From: Variovorax boronicumulans
GTDB lineage: Bacteria > Pseudomonadota > Gammaproteobacteria > Burkholderiales > Burkholderiaceae_C
Assembly: GCF_019352895.1 (NCBI RefSeq)
Contig: NZ_JAAAFX010000008.1
Coordinates: 1-64,000 of the forward strand
DNA: 64,000 nt
Direction of reading: 5' to 3'
In this document: one piece after another, positions 56,874-64,000 of the stretch
Layout of the letters: each line of letters begins with the position of its first letter
How positions within the stretch are numbered: position 1 is the stretch's first letter
Made by a program: the position numbers and the translations under genes
The notes under the pieces: model-generated
Database searches by the model: none
What the model saw: only the letters and a program-made list of their open reading frames with translations
What the model was told of the DNA's origin: nothing

Positions 56874-57293
56874 TCAGTGCCCGCCGGCCGCGGCGTCGTC
56901 CTCGGCCGGCGGACGGGTCAGCACCCAGCTCTGCAGCTTGCCGTTCTGGAAGATGCCTTCCACGTACGACAGGCCGCCGTCGGTCCAGCGGTAGGTCTCG
57001 GGCTGCTGCTCCTTGGGCGTCTTGAGCTCGCCCAGCGAGCGCGTCATGGCCACCACGTGCAGCAGCGTCGCGCCCGGCTTGAGCTTGGCGTTGAGCATCA
57101 CGGCGCTCGCGACATAGCCGATCGGCCGGTCGGAGGCACGCTTGAGCACCGTCATCGTGCGCGTGAAGTGCAGCAGCAGGAACATCACGATGCCACCGGT
57201 CACCACCGCCACACCGCCCCATCCGTAGCGGTAGAAGGCCAGGCCGAGCAGCAGCAGGCCGGTCAGCGGAACAAAGAGTTTCTGAAAATTCAT
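56874..57293 (-). CDS. Small membrane protein of unknown function
   Basis: The 139-residue protein has two membrane helices at its N-terminus (about 7-20 and 27-44) and a soluble domain with MLNAKLKPGATLLHVVAMTRSLG and YRWTDGGLSYVEGIFQNGKLQSW. I do not recognise a named family. An ATG three codons upstream (57302) is possible. It starts 35 bases after the BCCT transporter stop on the same strand. Confidence 0.75.
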   Translation of the reverse strand: MNFQKLFVPLTGLLLLGLAFYRYGWGGVAVVTGGIVMFLLLHFTRTMTVLKRASDRPIGYVASAVMLNAKLKPGATLLHVVAMTRSLGELKTPKEQQPETYRWTDGGLSYVEGIFQNGKLQSWVLTRPPAEDDAAAGGH

Positions 57294-57328
57294 GGCCCGC
57301 ATTGTCACCGCCCGCCCGAAGCGGGTTT

Positions 57329-58846
57329 TCAATCCCGCACGAATTCGCGCATCTTGCGGCGCAGTGCACGGTCGCGCTTCTGCTCGGCCTCCCAGTCCTC
57401 GCGGATGGCCAGCGTGACCGAGATCGCCATCAGCACCAGCACCACCGAGAACGGCAGCGCGAACACGATGGTCGCGGTCTGGATCGCCTTGAGGCCGCCG
57501 GCCAGCAGCAGGCTCAGCGCGATGGCCGCCACCAGCACGCCCCAGACCACCTTGACCCGGTTCGGCGGGTTGGGATTGCCACCGGTGCTCATGGTGCCCA
57601 GCACCAGCGTCGCGGAATCGCCCGAGGTGACGAAGAACACGAAGACCAGCACCGTCGCCACGCCCGACAGCACCATGCCCATGGGCATGGCCTGGAACAT
57701 CACGAACATGGTGGTCGACACATTGGCCGTGACCGCCTCGGCCAGCGGCACGCCGTGGAAGATCTCCAGGTTCAGCGCGGTGCCGCCGAAGATCGCGAAC
57801 CAGACGAAGCCCACCAGGCTGGGCGCCAGCACCGTACCCACCAGGAACTGGCGCACCGTGCGGCCGCGCGAGACGCGCGCGATGAACAGGCCCACGAAGG
57901 GCGACCAGGCCAGCCACCAGGCCCAGTAGAAGATGGTCCAGTCGCCGACCCAGGAGTTCTCGCGGAAGGGCGACATGCGCAGGCTCATGCGCACGAACTC
58001 GCTGATGTAGGCGCCCAGCGTGTTGGTCAAGGTGTCGATGATGGCCACCGTGGGCCCGAGGCACAGCACCACCAGCGCCAGCAACCCGGCCAGCACCAGG
58101 TTGCCGATCGACAGCCACTTGACGCCACGGTCCACGCCGCTCACGGCCGAGGTGATGAACACCGCGGTCGTGACCACGATCACCAGCGACTGCACGAGCG
58201 GGCCGATGGGCAGGCCGAAGGCGGTGTGCAGCCCGCTGTTGATCTGCGTCGCGCCCATGCCCAGCGAGGCCGCGACGCCAAAGGCCGTGGCCACCACCGC
58301 GAGCACGTTGAAGGCCGGCGACAGCCGGCGCACGAAGGGCCAGGGCAAGGCCTCGGTGGCCGAGCTCACCAGCGGCAGCGCCTTGCGGCGGAAGGTGAAG
58401 AAGCTGATCGCGAGGCCGACGATGCCGTAGATCGCCCAGGGATGGAAACCCCAGTGGAAGAAGGCATAGCGCATGGCCACGCCGGCAGCCTCGGGCGTGC
58501 CGGGTGCGATGCCCGGCGGCGGCTTCACGTAGTGCGACACCGGCTCGGCCACGCCCCAGAACACCAGGCCGATGCCCATGCCCGCGGCGAACAGCATCGC
58601 GAACCAGGCGCCGACCGAGAACTCGGGCTCCTCGTCCTCGTCGCCCAGCTTGAGGTCGCCGTAGCGGCTCACGGCCAGGAAGAAGGCCAGCACCACCAGC
58701 CCGAGCACGACCCAGAGATAGAACCAGCCGAAGCTGCGCGTGATGTCGGCCAGCAGCGAGCTGAAGACGCTGTCGAGCGTGGCGGGCGACACCAGCCCCC
58801 AGAGCACGACAGCGGCGATGAGGCCGGCGGAGACGATGAGTTGCAT
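57329..58846 (-). CDS. BCCT-family betaine/choline/carnitine transporter
   Basis: The 505-residue sodium-coupled transporter has 12 membrane helices. The helix 3 motif GMGIGLVFWGVAEP and the tryptophan-rich block FYWAWWLAWSPFVGLFIARVSRGR are diagnostic. It takes up glycine betaine, choline or a related solute. The C-terminal tail is short (about 35 charged residues), so it may lack osmotic control. It starts 25 bases after radA on the same strand. Confidence 0.93.
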   Translation of the reverse strand: MQLIVSAGLIAAVVLWGLVSPATLDSVFSSLLADITRSFGWFYLWVVLGLVVLAFFLAVSRYGDLKLGDEDEEPEFSVGAWFAMLFAAGMGIGLVFWGVAEPVSHYVKPPPGIAPGTPEAAGVAMRYAFFHWGFHPWAIYGIVGLAISFFTFRRKALPLVSSATEALPWPFVRRLSPAFNVLAVVATAFGVAASLGMGATQINSGLHTAFGLPIGPLVQSLVIVVTTAVFITSAVSGVDRGVKWLSIGNLVLAGLLALVVLCLGPTVAIIDTLTNTLGAYISEFVRMSLRMSPFRENSWVGDWTIFYWAWWLAWSPFVGLFIARVSRGRTVRQFLVGTVLAPSLVGFVWFAIFGGTALNLEIFHGVPLAEAVTANVSTTMFVMFQAMPMGMVLSGVATVLVFVFFVTSGDSATLVLGTMSTGGNPNPPNRVKVVWGVLVAAIALSLLLAGGLKAIQTATIVFALPFSVVLVLMAISVTLAIREDWEAEQKRDRALRRKMREFVRD

Positions 58847-58871
58847 GGTCGTTCCTTGTTGAATGCAGGGG

Positions 58872-60263
58872 TCAGTCGAGGCGGCGCACCACGTCCATCG
58901 CCTCTTCGATGCGCTCGACCGCATGGATGGTCAGGCCCTCGATCTCCTTCGAGCCCTTCTTGGGCGCGTTGGCCTTGGGCACCACCGCCACGCTGAAGCC
59001 CAGCTTGGCGGCTTCCTTCAGGCGCTCCTGCCCACGCGGCGCCGGCCGCACCTCGCCGGCCAGGCCGACTTCGCCGAAGGCGATGAAGCCCTTGGGCATG
59101 GGCTTGCCGCGCAGGCTGGAGGTGATGGCCAGCATCACGGCCAGGTCGGCCGCGGGCTCGCTGATGCGCACGCCGCCGACCGCGTTGACGAACACGTCCT
59201 GGTCCATGCAGGCCACGCCCGCATGGCGGTGCAGCACCGCCAGCAGCATCGCCAGGCGGTCGCGGTCCAGGCCCACCGACAGCCGCCGCGGGCTCGGCCC
59301 GCCGTTGTCGACCAGCGCCTGGATCTCGACCAGCATCGGCCGCGTGCCCTCGAGCGTGACCATCACCACGCTGCCCGGCACCGGCTCGGGATGCTGGCTC
59401 AGGAAGATCGCGCTGGGGTTGCTCACGCCCTTGAGGCCACGCTCGGTCATGGCGAACACGCCGATCTCGTTGACTGCGCCGAAGCGGTTCTTGATCGCGC
59501 GCACCAGCCGGAAGCTGGAGTGCGTGTCGCCCTCGAAGTACAGCACCGTGTCGACCATGTGCTCGAGCACGCGCGGGCCGGCCAGCGCGCCCTCCTTGGT
59601 GACGTGGCCGACCAGCACGATGGCGGTGCCGCTGGCCTTGGCGAAGCGCGTGAGGTGCGCCGCGCACTCGCGCACCTGCGCCACCGAGCCGGGCGCCGAG
59701 GTGAGCTGGTCGGAATACACGGTCTGGATCGAGTCGATCACCGCGATCGCCGGGCGGTGCGCGTCGAGCGTGGCGATGATCTTCTCCAGCTGGATCTCGG
59801 GCAGCACCTGCACCTGCGAATGGTCCAGGCCGAGCCGGCGCGAGCGCAGCGCGACCTGCGCGCCGCTCTCCTCGCCCGAGACGTAGAGCGCGTTCTGCCC
59901 GGCGCGCTGCAGCGCATCGACCGCCTGCAGCAGCAAGGTCGACTTGCCGATGCCCGGGTCGCCACCGATCAGCGTCACGCCGCCGGGCACGATGCCGCCG
60001 CCCAGCACGCGGTCGAGCTCGTCGATGCCGGTGGGCGTGCGATCGATGTCGCTGGCCTCGATCTCCGACAGCACCGCCAGGGCGGCCGTGCCGCCCAGCG
60101 CGGCGAAGGGTGTGTTGAAGCGGTTGTTGGCGCTCGTGGCGGCGGGTTGCGCGACCTGTTCGACGAGCGTGTTCCAGGCACCGCAGCTCGGGCACTTGCC
60201 CAGCCACTTGGCGCTGGCGCCGCCGCACTCGGTGCAGACGTAGTTGGTTTTTTCCTTGGCCAT
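58872..60263 (-). CDS. radA: DNA repair protein RadA
   Basis: The 463-residue RecA-like protein helps process branched recombination intermediates. It has the N-terminal zinc finger (CTECGG and CPSCG), Walker [11 protein letters not shown], the KNRFG motif and a C-terminal Lon-like domain. The start at 60263 gives [10 protein letters not shown]; a longer open frame has no family character. Downstream on the same strand is the BCCT gene. Confidence 0.96.
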   Translation of the reverse strand: MAKEKTNYVCTECGGASAKWLGKCPSCGAWNTLVEQVAQPAATSANNRFNTPFAALGGTAALAVLSEIEASDIDRTPTGIDELDRVLGGGIVPGGVTLIGGDPGIGKSTLLLQAVDALQRAGQNALYVSGEESGAQVALRSRRLGLDHSQVQVLPEIQLEKIIATLDAHRPAIAVIDSIQTVYSDQLTSAPGSVAQVRECAAHLTRFAKASGTAIVLVGHVTKEGALAGPRVLEHMVDTVLYFEGDTHSSFRLVRAIKNRFGAVNEIGVFAMTERGLKGVSNPSAIFLSQHPEPVPGSVVMVTLEGTRPMLVEIQALVDNGGPSPRRLSVGLDRDRLAMLLAVLHRHAGVACMDQDVFVNAVGGVRISEPAADLAVMLAITSSLRGKPMPKGFIAFGEVGLAGEVRPAPRGQERLKEAAKLGFSVAVVPKANAPKKGSKEIEGLTIHAVERIEEAMDVVRRLD

Positions 60264-60352
60264 CGGCAGAGTGTAGGCAGCACGCGCGGCGCGATCCGCG
60301 GGCGCATTCAATAATCGCCTTCCCCGGACTTCCGATCCAGAAAAGACACGCC

Positions 60353-61168
60353 ATGCAGACACCGATCAATGCCTTCAAGAAAGCCATGCAGGAGGGCCGC
60401 CCGCAGATCGGCCTGTGGGTCGGCCTGGCCGACGGCTATGCGGCCGAGATCCTGGCCGGCGTCGGCTACGACTGGCTGCTGCTCGACGGCGAGCATGCGC
60501 CCAACGACGTGCGCTCGGTGCTGGCGCAGCTGCAGGCCGTGTCCAGCGCCTGGGCCGCGCTGCCGCACCGCTCGCAACCCGTGGTGCGGCTGCCCGTGGG
60601 CCAGACGGCGCTGATCAAGCAATACCTGGACATCGGCGCGCAGACGCTGCTGATCCCGATGGTCGACACCGCCGAACAGGCCGCGCAGCTGGCGCAGGCG
60701 CTGCGCTACCCGCCCGAGGGCATCCGCGGCATGGGGGCCGGGCTGGCCCGGGCCTCGCGCTGGCAGGAACATCCGAACTACATCCACGAGGCCAACGCGC
60801 AGGCCTGCCTGCTGGTGCAGGCCGAAACGGCCGAAGCCATGCACAACCTCGACGCGATCGCGGCCACGCCCGGCGTCGACGGCATCTTCATCGGCCCGGC
60901 CGACCTGTCGGCCTCGATGGGCTTTCCCGGCCGGCCCGACCATCCCGAGGTGCAGGCCGCGATCGCCGACGGCATTGCGCGCATCCTGAAGGCCGGCAAG
61001 GCGCCGGGCATCCTCTCGACCACCGAGGCGCAGGCGCGCAAGTGGCTGGCGGCCGGCGCGCTGTTCGTGGCGGTCGGCATCGACACCATGGTGCTGACGG
61101 CCGCGGCGAAGCAACTGCTCGCGCTCTACAAGCAGGATGCGCCGCCGCCGAGCGCGGGCAGCTACTGA
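60353..61168 (+). CDS. HpcH/HpaI-family aldolase
   Basis: The 271-residue class II aldolase splits 2-keto-3-deoxy or 4-hydroxy-2-oxo acids, as in homoprotocatechuate breakdown (HpaI) or 2-keto-3-deoxyrhamnonate use. [13 protein letters not shown] holds the active-site histidine, and [14 protein letters not shown] the metal region. It begins a plus-strand carboxylate catabolism cluster and is divergent from radA (89 bases between starts). Confidence 0.9.
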   Translation: MQTPINAFKKAMQEGRPQIGLWVGLADGYAAEILAGVGYDWLLLDGEHAPNDVRSVLAQLQAVSSAWAALPHRSQPVVRLPVGQTALIKQYLDIGAQTLLIPMVDTAEQAAQLAQALRYPPEGIRGMGAGLARASRWQEHPNYIHEANAQACLLVQAETAEAMHNLDAIAATPGVDGIFIGPADLSASMGFPGRPDHPEVQAAIADGIARILKAGKAPGILSTTEAQARKWLAAGALFVAVGIDTMVLTAAAKQLLALYKQDAPPPSAGSY

Positions 61169-61337
61169 AAAATAGCGCGCCAACGTGGCGTAAACGCGGG
61201 GGTACCGAAGGGTTCACAACTGGAAAAATGTGTGTCCTGCGCGCGCACGGGGCCTTCCCTGCGCCGCGACCCCATCGGACGCGCCCGCTTCTTCCCGGCG
61301 TGACGCGGCCCGGCTTCAACCTTCGGAGACAACCCGC

Positions 61338-62327
61338 ATGAACTTCACCCGCCGCCATCTGCTGCAGACCACGGGCGCGTCGGCGCTGCTGGCCAGCATC
61401 GGCCAACAGGCCTTCGCCCAGGCCGGGCTCGAAACCACGACCTTCGTCACCGGCTTCGCGGCCGGCGGCACCTCCGACACCATCTGCCGTCGCATGGCGC
61501 TGAAGATCAGCCCCGAGTTCGCGAAGGTCGCCGTGGTGGAGAACCGCACCGGCGCCGGCGGCCAGATCGCCATCACCTACGTCAAGGGCCGCCCGGCCGA
61601 CGGCGGCACCATCCTGCAGACGCCGACGTCGATGCTGACGATCTACCCCCACATCTACAAGAAGCTGCCCTACGACCCGCAGGCCGACCTGGCGCCGGTG
61701 TCGCTGGGCTGCGTGTTCGACTTCGGCTTCGCGGTCGGCCCCTCGGTGCCGGCCAGCGTGAAGACCGTGCCCGAGTTCCTGGACTGGGCCAAGGCCAACC
61801 CGGCCGGCGCCAACTTCGGCTCACCCGCTGCCGGCTCGACGCCGCACTTCATCGGCGCGCTGCTGGGCAAGAGCGGCGACGTGGAGCTCAAGCACGCGGC
61901 CTACCGCGGCACGCAGCCCGCGATGCTCGACCTGCTGGGCGGCAACATCTCGGCCGTGTCGGGCCCGATCGGCGACATCACGCAGCACCTGCCCAGCGGC
62001 AAGGTGCGCATCCTGGGCGTCTCGGGTGCCAAGCGCAGCCGCTTCGCGCCCGACGTGCCGACCTTCGGCGAGCAGGGCATCAAGGACATGGCCCACAGCG
62101 AGTGGTTCGCCTTCTTCCTGCCGGCCAAGGCCACGCCCGAAGTCGTGGCGCGACTCAACGCCGCGATGAAGACCGCGCTGGCCTCCAAGGACGTGGTCGA
62201 CGGCCTGGGCACCTTCGGCCTCGAAGCCATGTCCTCGACGCCGGCCGAGCTGGCCGAGCTGATCAGGAAGGACACGGCCAAGTGGGGCCCGATCGTGAAA
62301 CAAGTCGGCTTCACGGCAGAAGGTTGA
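61338..62327 (+). CDS. Bug/TctC-family periplasmic receptor with Tat-like signal
   Basis: A 329-residue Bug-fold receptor. The N-terminus FTRRHLLQTTGASALL carries twin arginines, so it may be exported by Tat. The binding segments TFVTGFAAGGTSDTICRRMA and ENRTGAGGQIAITYVKG are typical. It probably captures the acid that the adjacent aldolases use. No tctA/tctB genes are adjacent. Confidence 0.87.
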   Translation: MNFTRRHLLQTTGASALLASIGQQAFAQAGLETTTFVTGFAAGGTSDTICRRMALKISPEFAKVAVVENRTGAGGQIAITYVKGRPADGGTILQTPTSMLTIYPHIYKKLPYDPQADLAPVSLGCVFDFGFAVGPSVPASVKTVPEFLDWAKANPAGANFGSPAAGSTPHFIGALLGKSGDVELKHAAYRGTQPAMLDLLGGNISAVSGPIGDITQHLPSGKVRILGVSGAKRSRFAPDVPTFGEQGIKDMAHSEWFAFFLPAKATPEVVARLNAAMKTALASKDVVDGLGTFGLEAMSSTPAELAELIRKDTAKWGPIVKQVGFTAEG

Positions 62328-62332
62328 CCCAC

Positions 62333-62511
62333 CCCCGAGCTGGCTCACTTCGTGTAGCCGACGCCCCCTCAGGGGGGCAACACCAGCGGCCCGGCAAAGC
62401 CGGTTCCGCGGTGTCACTGGCTCTCCCCCGAGGGCTCGCGCACTGCGTGTCGCTTCGCCTTCCCCCTCCGGGGGCAACACCAGCGGCCCGGCAAAGCCGG
62501 TTCCGCGGTGT
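62333..62511 (+). repeat. Tandem palindromic intergenic repeat (two units)
   Basis: A 42-base segment (GGGGGCAACACCAGCGGCCC ... to GCGGTGT) is identical at 62373-62414 and 62470-62511. Each copy follows a similar but less conserved 50-base stretch with CCCCCTC-GGGGG pairs, so the region is two tandem units of about 85 bases. It sits in the 240-base gap between the Bug receptor and class II aldolase genes. A degenerate copy lies at 50468-50553. Confidence 0.8.
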
Positions 62512-62567
62512 TCCACGAACAACGTCACCCGACACGGGTGGACGCACATGATCCCTGAGGGGTGCCG

Positions 62568-63311
62568 ATGAACCATCTGGACGAACGCGCGGCGCGCCTC
62601 CAGCTCGCCGCGTGCTACCGCATCTTCGCGATGCTGGGCTGGACCGAGCTGATCTACAACCACATCACGGTGCGGCTGGCCGACGGCGCGGACGGGAGCA
62701 AGCAGTTCCTGATCAACCCCTTCGGCCTGCACTACAGCGAGGTCACGGCCAGCAACCTGGTCAAGATCGACCTGCAGGGCCGGGTGCTCGACGGCTCGAC
62801 GCATCCGGTGAACCCCGCGGGCTTCACCGTGCATGCGGCGATCCACGACGGCCTGCCGGACGCGCACTGCGTGATGCACACCCACACCGACTCGGGCATG
62901 GCCGTGGCCTGCGTCGAGGGCGGGCTGCAGCAGAGCAACTTCTACAGCGCGCAGCTGCACGGCCGCGTGGCGTACCACGACTTCGAGGGCATCACGGTGC
63001 ATGCCGACGAGGGCCCGCGGCTGCTGCGCAGCATCGGCGACAAGCCGGCCGTGATCCTGCGCAACCACGGCCTGCTGGCCTGGGGCCGCACGCTGCCGCA
63101 GACCTTCGCCGTGCTCTGGACGCTGCAGCGCGCCTGCGACATCCAGCGCGCGACGCTGTCGATGGGCGCGGGCCTCGCGATCAGCGACGCGGTGGCGCGC
63201 GGCTGCGCGCGCGATGCGCTGCAGTTCCACTCGCTCGAGACCGGCGGACAGGACATGTTCGATGCGCTGGTGCGCCAGGTCGACCGCATCGATCCCGGCT
63301 ACCGCGACTGA
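62568..63311 (+). CDS. Class II aldolase/adducin family protein
   Basis: This 247-residue zinc-dependent aldolase or decarboxylase has LGWTELIYNHITVRL, the zinc histidines in HTHTDSGMAVACVE and ILRNHGLLAWG. The ATG at 62568 follows AGGGG by 6 bases; a GTG two codons upstream is less likely. It is likely a catabolic enzyme for a hydroxy-acid in the same pathway as the HpcH aldolase. Confidence 0.9.
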   Translation: MNHLDERAARLQLAACYRIFAMLGWTELIYNHITVRLADGADGSKQFLINPFGLHYSEVTASNLVKIDLQGRVLDGSTHPVNPAGFTVHAAIHDGLPDAHCVMHTHTDSGMAVACVEGGLQQSNFYSAQLHGRVAYHDFEGITVHADEGPRLLRSIGDKPAVILRNHGLLAWGRTLPQTFAVLWTLQRACDIQRATLSMGAGLAISDAVARGCARDALQFHSLETGGQDMFDALVRQVDRIDPGYRD

Positions 63312-63332
63312 AGCTCTGGCACCATCGCACCC

Positions 63333-64000
63333 ATGAAAATCTGTATCTACGGTGCCGGCTCGATCGGCGGATGGATCGGCGCCGCCTTCGCGCAAGCGGG
63401 CGAGCGTCCGAATGTGGTGGCGCGCGGCGCCACGCTCGACGCACTGCAGCGCGACGGCCTGGTGCTGGTGCGCGGCGATCAGCGCACGCGGATTCCCGTG
63501 CACGCGGTGGCCGACCCGGCCGCGCTCGGCGTGCAGGACGTGGTGGTGATCGCCGTCAAGGCACCGGCGCTGGCCGGCGTCGCGCAGCGCATCGCGCCGC
63601 TGCTGGGCCCCGACACCATCGTGCTCACCGCCATGAACGGCGTGCCCTGGTGGTTCCTCGACGGCGGCTTCGGTGGCGAACTCGCGGGCCGCCGGCTGGC
63701 TGCCGTGGACCCGGACGGCGCCATCGCCGCCGCGATCCCCGCGCGCCACGTGGTCGGCGCGGTCGTGCATGCGAGTTGCTCGCTCGATGCGCCGGGCGTG
63801 GTGCGTCACCACTTCGGCAACGGGCTGATCGTGGGCGAGCCCTCGGGCGAAGCCACCGAGCGCGTGCGCGCGCTGGTCGCGCTGCTGGTGCGTGGCGGCA
63901 TCGAGGCGCGCGTGTCGCCGCAGATCCAGAAGGACGTCTGGTACAAGCTCTGGGGCAACATGACGGTCAACCCGATCAGCGCGCTGACCGGCGCCACCAC
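63333..64000 (+). CDS. 2-dehydropantoate 2-reductase family protein, N-terminal part (cut by window edge)
   Basis: The first 222 codons of a ketopantoate-reductase-like NADPH dehydrogenase. GAGSIGGWIGAAFAQAG is the cofactor motif, VIAVKAPAL follows, and KDVWYKLWGNMTVNPISALTG carries the catalytic lysine region. The neighbours are carboxylate catabolism genes, so it may be a catabolic relative rather than pantothenate-pathway PanE. The C-terminus is missing. Confidence 0.88.
   Translation, partial: MKICIYGAGSIGGWIGAAFAQAGERPNVVARGATLDALQRDGLVLVRGDQRTRIPVHAVADPAALGVQDVVVIAVKAPALAGVAQRIAPLLGPDTIVLTAMNGVPWWFLDGGFGGELAGRRLAAVDPDGAIAAAIPARHVVGAVVHASCSLDAPGVVRHHFGNGLIVGEPSGEATERVRALVALLVRGGIEARVSPQIQKDVWYKLWGNMTVNPISALTGAT

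Overview
The window is high-GC DNA from a Betaproteobacterium of the order Burkholderiales, most likely family Comamonadaceae (Variovorax/Acidovorax-like). The evidence is the protein character of the housekeeping genes, several Bug/TctC-type tripartite tricarboxylate receptors, many LysR regulators, and a GC-rich palindromic intergenic repeat. The sequence looks like ordinary chromosome: I see no insertion sequence, phage, CRISPR array, tRNA or rRNA.

Layout. 1-4136: str operon on the minus strand (rpsL, rpsG, fusA, tuf; tuf cut by the window edge) behind an extended -10 promoter. 4143-7934: cell-wall and small-protein genes on the minus strand (dacC-type carboxypeptidase, alpha/beta hydrolase, 2Fe-2S ferredoxin, VanZ-like protein, HemJ/CopD-like protein). 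7935-8312: divergent gap holding a strong small-RNA candidate with an anti-Shine-Dalgarno loop. 8313-10475: hemB and a CorA/ZntB transporter. 10569-14995: small repeat protein, LysR regulator, dienelactone hydrolase, chromene-carboxylate isomerase, SDR, MarC. 15008-18705: a complete Mla/Mce-type lipid ABC transporter operon. 18741-25431: LysR/mmsA, GMC oxidoreductase, LysR, amino-acid receptor. 25129-27884: an Amt ammonium transporter with sigma-54 and NtrC-like sites plus a small unknown partner gene, then a TSUP transporter. 27892-32593: mreBCD-mrdA rod-shape genes, divergent from gatCAB (32816-36095). 36114-38316: DUF4124 protein, pyrE and xth. 38385-43565: a receptor-leuC-leuD-leuB operon and its divergent LysR. 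43645-44402: Mn riboswitch and mntP. 44421-46677: Tat-type M48 protease and AmpG. 46781-50483: ketosynthase, chain-length factor and flavin halogenase trio. 50610-52536: CpxRA-like two-component system with a CpxR-type box. 52546-57293: glycosyltransferase, zinc-finger protein, ilvE, rdgC, O-antigen ligase and a membrane protein. 57329-60263: BCCT transporter and radA. 60353-64000: carboxylate catabolism cluster (HpcH aldolase, Bug receptor, class II aldolase, ketopantoate-reductase-like dehydrogenase, cut by the edge).

The most interesting points are the small RNA between the HemJ-like gene and hemB, a second orphan terminator and hairpin between amt and the TSUP gene, an atypical leuCDB set tied to a tricarboxylate receptor, the aryl-polyene-like ketosynthase/halogenase trio without an acyl carrier protein, and an intergenic repeat that supplies the stop codon of the halogenase gene.
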